A stretch of DNA of 64,000 nucleotides, taken from the NCBI RefSeq assembly GCF_000308855.1, contig NZ_BAGM01000007.1, positions 62,001 through 126,000 on the forward strand, written 5' to 3'. How positions within the stretch are numbered: the first letter of the stretch is position 1; each line of letters begins with the position of its first letter. Position numbers and translations under genes: made by a program. Origin of the DNA: Nocardia veterana NBRC 100344 (lineage in GTDB: Bacteria > Actinomycetota > Actinomycetes > Mycobacteriales > Mycobacteriaceae). Below are positions 18,534 to 27,113 of the stretch, in pieces. Under the pieces are notes generated by a model that saw only the letters and a program-made list of their open reading frames with translations, was not told the origin of the DNA and did no database searches.

Positions 18534-20018
18534 TCAGCTCGATGCCGGACCGTCGTTGGCCGCGGCGCGCCCCGCGCGGCGACCGTAGAAGCTGCCGTCG
18601 CCGAGCGAGGTGCCGCTGGCGTAACCCCCCGCGCACACGCCGGAGGTGCAGCGCCCGGCCGCGTACAGGCCGGGAATGGGATCGCCGCTCACATGCAGCA
18701 CCCGCGAATCGAGATCGGTGCGCAGGCCGCCGAGGGTGAATCCGGCGGTGAACCCCCGCATGTCGAAACCGGCCAGCGGCGTGCCGATCGGTTTGACCCA
18801 CTCCGGCTTCTTGCCCAGCAGCGGATCGACCCCGGCCGCGGCGTGCCGGTTGTAGACCTCGATCGTGGCCTGCAGGGCCCCGGCGGGCAGACCCATCTCC
18901 TCTTCCAGCTCCTCGACCGTTTCGGCGGCCCAGGTCGGTGGCTGGCGGAAGTACGGGGAGCTGGTCTCGGTCTTCAGCGCCTCTTCCAGCGCCTCTTCGT
19001 CGATGATCAGATAGGCCTGATTGTCCTGCTGGATCAGGGTGGCCTGGCCGATGCGGCCGGGATAGGTGTCCTCTGCGATATAGCGTTGCCCCCGGCCGTT
19101 GACCAGAATCCCGCGCACCATGGTCTGCGGGTCGCCGAAGAAGGCGACCTCGGTGGCATCCATATGGGCCAGCTCGGCGCCGAGGGCCTGCGCCACCCGG
19201 ATACCGATACCGTCGTGCTCCTCGATCGCGGCGGCCGGGCGGCCGATCAGGCGCGGGGCGTACCCCTCGATCATCCGCTTCTCGTAGGCGAAACTGCCGG
19301 TGGCCAGCACCACGCCGCGCCGGGCCCGGACGTTGAGCAGGGTGCCGTAACGCTTGGCGACCACGCCCACCACGCGGTTGTCGTCGTCGATGATCAGGCG
19401 CTGGATGCGGATATCGTATTCCGCACGGACACCGAGCTTTTCGGCCGTATCGGTGAGCGGCTTCATCAGCATGTAGCCGCCGCCCTGTTCGCCGGTGCGC
19501 TTGTTCTGCATCTGTGGCAGGTGTCCGCGCGGCGCCGGCGTGGCGATCGCGTTGAAGGGCGCGGCGTTCTCGCCACCGGAGTACATCAGGCCCTCGTCGT
19601 GCGGCGGCTCCCAGCCCGGTTCCCCCCAGAACTCCTCCTTGAACGGAACGCCCTGGGCCACAAGCCAGTTGAAGTGTTCGACACTGCCCTGGCAGTAGTC
19701 GTGGATCTTGGCCTCGTCCACCCCGGGCCCGAGCGCGGCCAGCATGAACTTCTCCATGTTCTCCGGGGTGTCCTCGAAACCGAGGGCCTTCTGCAGCGGG
19801 GTGCCGCCACCGAGATAGATGAATCCACCCGACAGCGAGGCGGCGCCACCCCAGCCGCCGGTGCGCTCGAGGACCAGCACATCGGCGCCGGCCTGCGCGG
19901 CCTCGATCGCGGCCGCGACACCGGCGATGCCGTAGCCGGCGATCACCACGTCGGCTTCGTAGTCCCACTCGGTGATGTCGGCGGCGCGTTGTGGTCGCAC
20001 ACCCAGGGTGTCGGACAT
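18534..20018 (-). CDS. FAD-dependent 3-ketosteroid-dehydrogenase-like flavoprotein
   Basis: A 494-residue protein of the fumarate reductase/3-ketosteroid delta-1-dehydrogenase family. The FAD motif is DVVIAGYGIAGVAAAIEAAQ; the C-terminal FAD-contact segment is LYAAGRCTSGVCAGGYASGT. The middle domain that selects substrate is diverged, so steroid dehydrogenation is a family-level guess; related actinobacterial proteins act on sterols, bile acids or alicyclic acids. The ATG at 20018 is 14 bases after the stop of the CMD gene, in the same operon. Confidence 0.82.
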   Translation of the reverse strand: MSDTLGVRPQRAADITEWDYEADVVIAGYGIAGVAAAIEAAQAGADVLVLERTGGWGGAASLSGGFIYLGGGTPLQKALGFEDTPENMEKFMLAALGPGVDEAKIHDYCQGSVEHFNWLVAQGVPFKEEFWGEPGWEPPHDEGLMYSGGENAAPFNAIATPAPRGHLPQMQNKRTGEQGGGYMLMKPLTDTAEKLGVRAEYDIRIQRLIIDDDNRVVGVVAKRYGTLLNVRARRGVVLATGSFAYEKRMIEGYAPRLIGRPAAAIEEHDGIGIRVAQALGAELAHMDATEVAFFGDPQTMVRGILVNGRGQRYIAEDTYPGRIGQATLIQQDNQAYLIIDEEALEEALKTETSSPYFRQPPTWAAETVEELEEEMGLPAGALQATIEVYNRHAAAGVDPLLGKKPEWVKPIGTPLAGFDMRGFTAGFTLGGLRTDLDSRVLHVSGDPIPGLYAAGRCTSGVCAGGYASGTSLGDGSFYGRRAGRAAANDGPASS

Positions 20019-20032
20019 GGTTTGTTCGTTCC

Positions 20033-20485
20033 TCACTTCTCGGCGGTCTTCGGCGCGGCGCTGTCGGTCTTCGGCGTGCCGCTGTCGGTCCTCGCCGCGG
20101 CGGCCGCCTTCTTCTCGGCGGCGACGACCTTGCCGACGACGCTGTCGAATTTCGTCCCGGCCGCCCAGCCCGTGTAGTGGCACAGGAAGATCGCGATCTC
20201 GCGCAGCTGTTCCTCGGTCAGTTCCCCGTTGCGCAGGGCCGCGCTCACCTGGATCTCGCTCACGTCGTGCAGCCCCTGCGCGGTGAGCGCACCGAGCAGC
20301 AGCAGGCGGCGATCCCGCACGGACAATTCCGGGCGGCTCCAGATATCGGCGAACAGGTGGTCGACGGTGACCGCGAAATGGGCGCCGGGCCCGTCGGCGA
20401 CCTCCCAGCCGTAGACCTCGCTCATCTTTGCCAGGCCGCGGGCGCGTCGCTGCTCTGGCGACAGGCAGTCGGTTTCAGCGCTCAT
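20033..20485 (-). CDS. carboxymuconolactone-decarboxylase-family protein
   Basis: A 150-residue helical protein of the CMD/AhpD-like superfamily. The conserved block is LSVRDRRLLLLGALTAQG, then ELTEEQLREIAIFLCHYTGW. The redox CxxC of AhpD is absent, so a decarboxylase, isomerase or unknown role is more likely than a peroxidase. The last 30 residues are a Lys/Ala/Thr-rich tail with TDSGTPKTDSAAPKT that is unlike the fold and probably disordered. Its ATG overlaps the stop of the preceding gene by 4 bases (20482-20485). Confidence 0.82.
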   Translation of the reverse strand: MSAETDCLSPEQRRARGLAKMSEVYGWEVADGPGAHFAVTVDHLFADIWSRPELSVRDRRLLLLGALTAQGLHDVSEIQVSAALRNGELTEEQLREIAIFLCHYTGWAAGTKFDSVVGKVVAAEKKAAAAARTDSGTPKTDSAAPKTAEK

Positions 20486-21405
20486 TGCTCTCCTTGCCGA
20501 GTGTCGGTGGCGGTCTGTGCGGCGCGGGAGATGTCGCCGGGCCCGACGCCGAGCCCGTCGCCGAGACCCGCCAACGCCATCCGCGCGAACGGTAGTTCGA
20601 CGCCGAGCCGCTCGCCGAGGGCCAGTGCCAGGGACAGATCCTTCTCGCCGAGGTCGCGGGTGTGGGTGAAGATCGGATGCCAGAAATCCTCGGCCGCGAC
20701 CGGGGCGGTGGTGTCGCGCAACATGATCGCGCCCGCGCCACCGGTGATCGCATCGGAGTGCCGCACCACCTTGCCGAGGTCGGCGATGTTCAGCCCGGCC
20801 GCCTCGGCCAGCCGCTGCGCCTCGGCGGTGGCGGTGAACGAGACGAAGTGCAGCAGGTTGCGGGCAAGTTTCATGCGGGTACCGGCCCCGACCTCCCCGG
20901 CGTGGACGACCAGTTCGGCCCAGTACCCGAACGGTTCGCGCACCTTCTCGAAGGCGGCGGCGCTGCCACCGACCATCACCGCGAGCGCACCCTTCTTCGC
21001 GCCCGCGCCACCCCCGCTGACCGGGGCATCGACGAAATCGACGCCGCGATCGGCGCAGACGGTCGCGAGTTCGACCGCGGTCCGATCGCTGATGGTCGAA
21101 TGCACGGCGATCACCGTGCCCGGCCGTGCGGTGGTGAGCAGTCCGTCGGTGCCGGTGACGACCGCTCGCACCTGCGCGTCGTCGAGTACGACCACCGAGA
21201 TCACGCCGGCCCGCTCGGCGACCTCGGCCGCGGATTTCGCCGGGTGGGCGCCGCCGTCGACGAACGGCTGCATCGCCTCGGTTCGGGTGTCGCAGACGAT
21301 CAGGCCACCGGGGCGGCTCAGCAGCCGCTCGGCCATCGGCGCACCCATATTGCCCAGGCCGATGAAGCCCGCAGCCTCGGTGCTGTCGTTCGTGGACCCG
21401 CTCAT
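20482..21405 (-). CDS. NAD(P)-dependent 3-hydroxyisobutyrate-dehydrogenase-like enzyme
   Basis: A 307-residue beta-hydroxyacid dehydrogenase. The cofactor motif is GFIGLGNMGAPMAERLLSRP, the substrate-binding signature FVDAPVSGGGAGAKKGAL, and the catalytic lysine lies in GTRMKLARNLLHF. The ATG at 21405 has GAAAGG upstream. It starts the minus-strand arm of the cluster. Two candidate operators, GGACACGTGTAC at 21427 and a KstR-like site at 21470, lie directly upstream. Which hydroxy acid it oxidises is unknown. Confidence 0.88.
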   Translation of the reverse strand: MSGSTNDSTEAAGFIGLGNMGAPMAERLLSRPGGLIVCDTRTEAMQPFVDGGAHPAKSAAEVAERAGVISVVVLDDAQVRAVVTGTDGLLTTARPGTVIAVHSTISDRTAVELATVCADRGVDFVDAPVSGGGAGAKKGALAVMVGGSAAAFEKVREPFGYWAELVVHAGEVGAGTRMKLARNLLHFVSFTATAEAQRLAEAAGLNIADLGKVVRHSDAITGGAGAIMLRDTTAPVAAEDFWHPIFTHTRDLGEKDLSLALALGERLGVELPFARMALAGLGDGLGVGPGDISRAAQTATDTRQGEQ

Positions 21406-21426
21406 GGGCGCCTTTCGGAGCTGTCT

Positions 21427-21438
21427 GGACACGTGTAC
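21427..21438. promoter_or_regulatory. GGACACGTGTAC, candidate TetR operator
   Basis: Eleven of 12 bases equal the inner part of the palindrome before the TetR gene at 13654-13667 (GGACACGTGTCC). An ACTATAGG box follows at about the same distance as ACTATGG at the other site. Both would lie over a minus-strand promoter. Confidence 0.5.
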
Positions 21439-21469
21439 GGAACTATAGGTTCGCCCCGGATCCCGGCGC

Positions 21470-21483
21470 AAGAACTTGTTTCA
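21470..21483. promoter_or_regulatory. KstR-like motif, one base off consensus
   Basis: AAGAACTTGTTTCA fits AACNNGTTNNA but has A instead of T at the first position. It is 64 bases upstream of the start of the minus-strand operon. Confidence 0.4.
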
Positions 21484-21621
21484 ATTCTGTCGCTCGCGGT
21501 GGGTTCGCTCCACCGCTGCCCACCATGGCATCGACGGTGCGGGACGGCGTGGGTGGGGCCGGTCTTCCGGTGGCAAAAATCGTCGATCCGTTGTCGCGTC
21601 CGGCTTGCGGTGGTACGGTCC

Positions 21622-21645
21622 AGACACATGTCCAGCAATGTGTCT
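21622..21645. promoter_or_regulatory. inverted repeat AGACACAT-N8-ATGTGTCT
   Basis: Perfect 8-base arms (21622-21629 and 21638-21645) in the divergent region between the two arms of the catabolic cluster. The left arm plus spacer (AGACACATGTCC) also resembles the GGACACGTGTCC operator, with two changes. It may serve the plus-strand arm, whose first gene starts at 21797. The remainder of 21406-21796 holds no gene. Confidence 0.5.
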
Positions 21646-21796
21646 TCCGCGGCTGTCCGCGAGGGATATTCCGGCCTGAACTCGTTCTCGAAAACGGGCT
21701 GACGGACCACCGACTCCCGCGATCGCCCGGATGCGGCGGTTGCCCGACTCAGGCCGCCGGTGACGGCCGGTGACACCGAATGTGAAGGATGCTGCG

Positions 21797-22345
21797 ATGT
21801 CCGGATTTCCCCGCGACGAACTCGACGAGATGGTCCGCCGGTGGGTGGTGGAGAACGAGCGCTGCGAGCAGGCCGGCGATTGGCGGCCGCTGGCCGACAT
21901 GTACACCGAGGACGCCACCTACGGTTGGAACTACGGCCCGACCCAGGAGTTCATGGCCGTCGGGCGCGACGAGATCCGCGAGCTGGCGCTCGGGCAGGAG
22001 ATGGACGGGCTCGAGGGCTGGACCTATCCGTATCAGGAATTCGTCGTCGACGATCGCAGCGGCACCGTCATCGGCCTGTGGAAGCAGGTCAACGAGAACA
22101 CCCGCCCGGACGGGCGGCACTACAGTCCGGAGGGTATCGGCGGCAGTTGGTTCCGCTACGGCGGAAACTTCCAATGGTCCTGGCAGCGTGACTTTTTCGA
22201 CTTCGGCAACGTCTCCGCGCTGTTCGTGGAGATGATCACCGCGAATGCGCTGTCGGAGGGGATGCGCAAGCGGATCGAGCGGTCGGCAGCCGGACCACTA
22301 CCGGGGTGGTACAAGATCGGCGAGTCGCCGGTCCCGCTGTGGTGA
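21797..22345 (+). CDS. NTF2/SnoaL-like protein of the catabolic cluster
   Basis: A 182-residue NTF2-like protein (LDEMVRRWVVENERCEQAGD, LADMYTEDATYGWNYGP) with a Trp/Tyr-rich second half. Small proteins of this fold occur in sterol-degradation loci as isomerases or hydratase-like enzymes, but the active site cannot be assigned here. GAAGGA precedes the ATG at 21797. It overlaps the next gene by GTGA (22342-22345), so the two are translationally coupled. Confidence 0.75.
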   Translation: MSGFPRDELDEMVRRWVVENERCEQAGDWRPLADMYTEDATYGWNYGPTQEFMAVGRDEIRELALGQEMDGLEGWTYPYQEFVVDDRSGTVIGLWKQVNENTRPDGRHYSPEGIGGSWFRYGGNFQWSWQRDFFDFGNVSALFVEMITANALSEGMRKRIERSAAGPLPGWYKIGESPVPLW

Positions 22346-23592
22346 GCTCGATGAACGCGAGTCGTTTCGCCGACCTGAGCCGGGACCAACTGGCGCTGCT
22401 GGTCCCGGAACTGCTGTTGTGCGGACATCTCATCGACCGCTCGGGTATGGCGCATTCGATCGGCGCGTTCGGCCGCGACGGCATGGCGGCGGTGGCCATC
22501 GAGGAGTGGCAGCTCGCCAGCCCGATCTACACCCGCCGGATGCGGGCGGCGCTCGCGATTCCGGGCGACGGGGTGGTCACGATATTCAAAGGGCTGCAAC
22601 TGGATATCGGCGCCCCACCGCAGTTCATGGACTTCCGATTCCGGGTCGACGACGACCGCAACGGCGAGTTCTGGCTGGACCACTGCGGTGCGCTCGCCGA
22701 TGTCGAGCCGATGGGTGAGGACTACGTGGTGGCCATGTGCCACACCATCGAGGACCCCACCTTCGACGCGACGGCCCTGGCCACCAATCCGCACGCCCAG
22801 GTGCGGCCGATCCACCGGCCGCCGCGACACCCCGCCGATCGGGTGCCGGTGTGCGCGTGGATGGTTCGGATCGATCCCGGTAACGAACCGCCGGCCGTGC
22901 CGGCCAACGCCGAGCGGATGTCGCGCTTCGCGGCGGCGCACCTCGAACTGGCGCCGATCGAGCCGGGCGGGCCGGGCCGGTCCGACTACGCCGGTCCGCT
23001 GCTGAGCGATATCGACTTCGCCGAGTTCTCCCATTCGGCACTGGTGCGGATCGCCGACGAGGTATGTCTGCAGCACCATCTGCTGAACCTCGGCTTCCTG
23101 ATCGCGGTGGGCGATCGTGCGGACGCGCAGACCGCCGCCGCGATCGCGCGCAAACAGTTCACCGGTATCGCCGGGCTCACCTCCGAACGCCTGCGTGCGG
23201 TCCTCGGGCTCGGCACCGGCTTCGAGGATCTGGCCCGCGTTCTGCGAGTGCACCCGGCCTGGAACCCGCTGCCGTATGTGGACATGCGGGTCGACGCCTA
23301 TCACGATTCCGCGGTGCTGCGCATCGCCCGGGACAGCCCCGGCGTGCGCGACGGCGGCTGGCCGGCCGCGATCGACGCCGATCATCTGGAGCCGCTGGCC
23401 GCCATGGTGCGCGGGGTGAATCCGAGATTCGACGTCCACGCTCGCGCGGGCGGCGACGACGAACTGGTCGTCGAGATCACCGCGGCCGCAACCGCATTCC
23501 CGGAATCGCCGGAGGTGGCGATCACCCGGTTCAGCACCGGGGCGGACTTCCGTTTCTCGCCCCGCCAGTCGCTGCCGCTGACCGTCGTCTGA
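22342..23592 (+). CDS. conserved hypothetical protein of the catabolic cluster
   Basis: About 416 residues, cytoplasmic, family not recognised. It starts with a helical region (SRDQLALLVPELLLCGHLID, GMAAVAIEEWQLASPIYT) and later contains HRPPRHPADRVPVCAWMVR and many Asp/Arg/His residues. A GTG start at 22342 overlaps the previous stop; the ATG at 22351 is an alternative. Its tight placement between an NTF2-like gene and an acyl-CoA ligase suggests a step or accessory role in the same pathway. Confidence 0.72.
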   Translation: MSSMNASRFADLSRDQLALLVPELLLCGHLIDRSGMAHSIGAFGRDGMAAVAIEEWQLASPIYTRRMRAALAIPGDGVVTIFKGLQLDIGAPPQFMDFRFRVDDDRNGEFWLDHCGALADVEPMGEDYVVAMCHTIEDPTFDATALATNPHAQVRPIHRPPRHPADRVPVCAWMVRIDPGNEPPAVPANAERMSRFAAAHLELAPIEPGGPGRSDYAGPLLSDIDFAEFSHSALVRIADEVCLQHHLLNLGFLIAVGDRADAQTAAAIARKQFTGIAGLTSERLRAVLGLGTGFEDLARVLRVHPAWNPLPYVDMRVDAYHDSAVLRIARDSPGVRDGGWPAAIDADHLEPLAAMVRGVNPRFDVHARAGGDDELVVEITAAATAFPESPEVAITRFSTGADFRFSPRQSLPLTVV

Positions 23593-23631
23593 CGACCGGC
23601 ACGAATCCGCAATCGACGAGAGATCTCAGAT

Positions 23632-25245
23632 ATGCCGAACAATTTCGCCGACCTGTTCGAGCACGCCGTGGATGCCATGCCGGATCGGGTGGCGTTGATC
23701 CAGGGTGAGCGGCAGGTGAGCTATCGGGAGTTGGAGAACCGCGCCAACCAGCTCGCCCACCACTTCGCCGCCGTGGGGCTGGGGGAGGGCAGCCACATCG
23801 GCTTCCAGATGCACAACAGCATCGAGACGATGGAAACGCTGATCGCGGCGTTCAAGCTGCGGGCGGTGCCGATCAATATCAACTACCGCTACGGCGCCGA
23901 GGAACTGCGCTACGTCTACGACAACGCCGATCTCGAGGCGGTCGTGCACCACCGGTGCTACGCGCAGGTCGTCGACCAGGTGCGACCCCAGGTCACCACG
24001 CTGCGGCACGCCTTCGTCGTCGACGACGACCAGGGTGGCGCCGGCCTGCCCAGCGAGTCGGCCCCGTATGCGGAAGCCTTCGAGAACACCTCCGCCGCAC
24101 GGGATTTCGGTGAGCGCAGCGCCGACGATCTGTTCATGATGTACACCGGCGGCACCACCGGCATGCCCAAGGGCGTGATGTGGCGCCAGGAGGACATGTG
24201 GCGGGTGCTGGGCGGCGGCATCGACTTCTACACCAACGTGCCCGTCGCCGACGAATTCGAACAGTCCCGGGTCGGGGCGCAGAACGACCCGCTGCGCTGG
24301 CTGATCCTGCCGCCGCTGATCCACGCCGCGGCGTTGATGCCCACCTTCACCGCGCTGTGGTCGGGTAACACCGTCATTTACGAGCCGCGATTCGACGCCG
24401 ACCGGGTGTGGCAGGTGGTGGCCGCGCGGCGCGCGAATATCGTGGTGATCACCGGCGATGCGATGGCCCGGCCGCTGTTGAACTCCTACCGGCGCTCGCC
24501 GGTCGACACCTCGTCGATGGTCGCGCTGGCCTCCGGAGCGGCACTGCTGTCGCAGCCGGTGAAGAACGAGATGCTGGAGTTGTTCCCGCACGCGGTGATC
24601 ACCGATTCGATCGGCTCCTCCGAAACCGGCTTCGGCGGTATCGGCGTCGCGCAGAAGGACGACGATCCCGGTCGCGGCCCCCGGGTGCAGACCGGCCGCG
24701 GGGCCGTGGTGGTGGGCGAGGACGGCCGGGAAGTGCCGCCGGGTGAAGAGGGTTGGCTGGCCAAGACCGGGTCGGTCCCGCTGGGCTACTACAAGGATCA
24801 GGCCAAGTCGGACAAGCTGTTTCGCACCGTCGACGGCGTGCGGATGGTCATCACCGACGACCGGGCCCGGGTGGAGGCCGACGGCACGATCACCCTGCTC
24901 GGCCGCGGCAATATGGTGATCAACACCGGCGGCGAGAAGGTGTTCGTCGAAGAGGTCGAGGCCGTGGTCAAGGCCCATGACGACGTGTACGACGTGGTCG
25001 TGATCGGTGTGCCGCACGAGCGCTGGGGGCATCAGGTCGCGGCGGTGCTGTCGGTGGCCGGGGACGGTCCGCTCGATTTCGCCGACCTCGAATCCCATGT
25101 GCGCAAACATCTCGCCGGATACAAACTGCCGCGCAGAATCTGGGTGGTCGAGGCGGTCGGCCGTACCCCCAGCGGGAAACCCGACTACCGCTGGGCCAAG
25201 TCCCATGCGCAATCACATCCGCCCGCCTACACGGTCGGCTCCTGA
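23632..25245 (+). CDS. FadD19-like acyl-CoA synthetase
   Basis: A 537-residue AMP-forming ligase that activates a carboxylic acid as its CoA thioester. The AMP-binding P-loop is YTGGTTGMPKGVM; other core motifs are ITDSIGSSETGFGG, NTGGEKVFVEEVE and the C-terminal catalytic-lysine region TPSGKPDYRWAK. The RDFGERSADD start of the P-loop block and the WRQED and TGDAMARPL segments resemble mycobacterial FadD19, a sterol side-chain CoA ligase, as I recall it. This is the best clue to the pathway substrate. It follows the unknown gene by 39 bases. Confidence 0.88.
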   Translation: MPNNFADLFEHAVDAMPDRVALIQGERQVSYRELENRANQLAHHFAAVGLGEGSHIGFQMHNSIETMETLIAAFKLRAVPININYRYGAEELRYVYDNADLEAVVHHRCYAQVVDQVRPQVTTLRHAFVVDDDQGGAGLPSESAPYAEAFENTSAARDFGERSADDLFMMYTGGTTGMPKGVMWRQEDMWRVLGGGIDFYTNVPVADEFEQSRVGAQNDPLRWLILPPLIHAAALMPTFTALWSGNTVIYEPRFDADRVWQVVAARRANIVVITGDAMARPLLNSYRRSPVDTSSMVALASGAALLSQPVKNEMLELFPHAVITDSIGSSETGFGGIGVAQKDDDPGRGPRVQTGRGAVVVGEDGREVPPGEEGWLAKTGSVPLGYYKDQAKSDKLFRTVDGVRMVITDDRARVEADGTITLLGRGNMVINTGGEKVFVEEVEAVVKAHDDVYDVVVIGVPHERWGHQVAAVLSVAGDGPLDFADLESHVRKHLAGYKLPRRIWVVEAVGRTPSGKPDYRWAKSHAQSHPPAYTVGS

Positions 25246-25353
25246 ACCCGCCGTCTGCTCGCCGGACGTCGCATCCGCGGCGTTCGGCTCTGGCGTGTCC
25301 GGGGGATCCCGCTGAGTGAGATTTCGGGCTCGATCGGGCCTGTGCAATCAAAT

Positions 25354-25367
25354 TGGAACGTGTTCTA
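25354..25367. promoter_or_regulatory. KstR-like operator, TGGAACGTGTTCTA
   Basis: An exact fit to TNNAACNNGTTNNA, with an additional half-match of the outer bases. It ends 8 bases before the ATG at 25376 and 17 before the GTG at 25385 of the decarboxylase-like gene, so a bound protein would block translation start or promoter clearance. Confidence 0.6.
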
Positions 25368-25375
25368 CTTGGAGG

Positions 25376-26059
25376 ATGACAGCGGTGCATTCGGTACTCG
25401 GTGAAAAAGTCAGGATGCCGGTCGAGATCCGCGATGCCGACGCGTGCGCGGCCACCTTTCTCGTCGATGCGGCGGCGGCGCGCGAGATCGTGGCGCCGAC
25501 CGGGCTCGAACCGCTCACGGTCGCCGGCCGCGGGGTGTGCTCGCTGGTGTTCGTGCGCTATGTCGACGGCGACCTCGGTCCCTACCACGAATTCGGGCTC
25601 ACCCTGATGGTGCGCGGACGAGACCGCGAGCCCGGCGTCTACATTCCGTGGCTACCGGTGAATCAGACCTTCACCTGCGCCGCCGGTCGGGAGATCTGGG
25701 GTTTCCCCAAGGAGATCGCCGATATTCGGATCACGCCGGTGCGCCGCGGGAAGCGGTGCGAGGTACGCATCGACGACCGCCTGGTGGTGGCGATGGAGGT
25801 CGGCGGCGGCGTGCCGTCACCGGGTGGAATGGGCGGCGCGTCGATCGCCGCCTACACCCTGATGGACGGCGTCCTGCGCCGCACCCCGTGGGTGATGAAT
25901 CCGGCCCAGGTGCGAATGGGGTTGGGCGGCACCAGGATCGAGCTGGGCGATCATCCCGTGGCGCGGCAGATGCGGGCGCTCGGGTTGCCCAAGCGCGCGC
26001 TGTTCAGCAGCCGAATCGGGTTGCTGCGGATGACATTCGAGGACGCGTCCGTCGTGTGA
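25376..26059 (+). CDS. acetoacetate-decarboxylase-fold protein
   Basis: About 227 residues of the acetoacetate decarboxylase family. The segment YIPWLPVNQTFTCAAGREIW followed by GFPKEIADI carries the lysine that forms the Schiff base in true decarboxylases, so catalysis is plausible. The ATG at 25376 directly abuts GGAGG, which is too close for a ribosome site; the in-frame GTG at 25385 has proper spacing and may be the true start. Substrate unknown; a beta-keto acid from the catabolic pathway is a reasonable guess. Confidence 0.82.
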   Translation: MTAVHSVLGEKVRMPVEIRDADACAATFLVDAAAAREIVAPTGLEPLTVAGRGVCSLVFVRYVDGDLGPYHEFGLTLMVRGRDREPGVYIPWLPVNQTFTCAAGREIWGFPKEIADIRITPVRRGKRCEVRIDDRLVVAMEVGGGVPSPGGMGGASIAAYTLMDGVLRRTPWVMNPAQVRMGLGGTRIELGDHPVARQMRALGLPKRALFSSRIGLLRMTFEDASVV

Positions 26060-26096
26060 CGGCCGATCGCTCGAAGCGCTGCGCGGATCCGGCCCG

Positions 26097-26186
26097 ACCG
26101 AGCGGGGCACGACAGATTCACCGAGCGGGGCTCGACAGATTTCCCGAGCGGGCTCGGCACATTCACCGAGCGGGCTCGACGGATTC
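26097..26186. repeat. four tandem copies of a 22-23-base unit
   Basis: Units at 26097-26119, 26120-26142, 26143-26164 and 26165-26186 share the pattern ACCGAGCGGGCTCGACAGATTC with a few changes. The array fills the 195-base gap between the decarboxylase-like gene and the SDR. No function is evident; each unit contains the short palindrome CGAGC(N)GCTCG. Confidence 0.85.
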
Positions 26187-26254
26187 TTCGGCAGGGTCGA
26201 CGACCCGTCCGGCGCAGCCGGCTCATCGGCTCGGTACGGATTTCAGGAGGTTCA

Positions 26255-27022
26255 ATGAGCAAGACAGCAGTGGTGACGGGCGCGGCCAGCGGAATGGGGC
26301 GGATGGCGGCCCAGCGGCTGGCGGCCGCGGGTTATCGCGTGGCCGCACTCGACATCAACGAGAACGGTCTGGCGGAGACGGCGCGGCGCTCGCCGAATAT
26401 GAGCACCTACCTCTGCGATGTCGCCGACGACCAGGCGGTCCGCGCGGTAATCGACAAGGTCCGCTCCGATCTCGGGCCGATCGAGCACGTGGTGCACGCG
26501 GCGGCGCTGTGCCGGGTGGGATCGGCGCTGACGCATGATATTTCGGAGATGCGCCGGGTGATGGACATCAACTACGGCGGCACGGTCAACATCTGTCAGG
26601 CCATCGTGCCGGAGATGAAGAAGGCCGGGCGCGGGACCCTGGTGCTGTTCGCCTCGGTGGCGGGCTGGCTGCCCTCGCCGGGCCTGGCCGCCTACTCGGC
26701 TTCCAAGTTCGCGGTCGTCTGCTACCACGAAGCGCTGGCGCAGGAGTTGAACGGGACCGGGGTGCGGGTCATCTCGATCTGCCCGCCGATCGTGGAAACT
26801 CCGCTGCTGGACGGCATTCGGGCCGCGAACGAGGCGGTGGTGGCGGGGCAGAAGGGGATCTCGCCGGATCGGGTGCTGGACGCGGCCGAGCGGGCGGTAG
26901 CCGATCCGAAGGCGCCCCTGTTCGTCTTCCCCGGCCCGGCCAAACCGCTGTGGCTGGCCCGTCGCTTCGCGCCGAATTTCCTGCGCAAGCAGGTCACCCG
27001 CATGGTGCAGCCGGAGCTGTGA
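26255..27022 (+). CDS. short-chain dehydrogenase/reductase
   Basis: A 255-residue classical SDR. The cofactor motif is VVTGAASGMGRMAAQRLAAA, and the active site is complete, with S in LFASVAGW and YSASK. CAGGAGG precedes the ATG at 26255. It probably oxidises or reduces a hydroxy/keto intermediate of the cluster. The C-terminus (LARRFAPNFLRKQVTRMVQP) is amphipathic, as in SDRs that contact membranes. Confidence 0.88.
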   Translation: MSKTAVVTGAASGMGRMAAQRLAAAGYRVAALDINENGLAETARRSPNMSTYLCDVADDQAVRAVIDKVRSDLGPIEHVVHAAALCRVGSALTHDISEMRRVMDINYGGTVNICQAIVPEMKKAGRGTLVLFASVAGWLPSPGLAAYSASKFAVVCYHEALAQELNGTGVRVISICPPIVETPLLDGIRAANEAVVAGQKGISPDRVLDAAERAVADPKAPLFVFPGPAKPLWLARRFAPNFLRKQVTRMVQPEL

Positions 27023-27113
27023 CGGTGCCGACACTCTTCGTGCGAACCGCGGCCCGAAAGCGGATTTTCCCACCATCGGGCCGAGGTGTGCACGATCCGT
27101 TCGGCGGCCGGTG

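Noticed and set aside
21770..21797. Start of NTF2-like gene at 21770
   Set aside because: GAAGGA precedes the ATG at 21797; the earlier start has no ribosome site.
23626..25212. Open frame antisense to acyl-CoA ligase
   Set aside because: Shadow of the ligase gene.
26097..26186. CRISPR array
   Set aside because: The four units are directly adjacent with no spacers between them.
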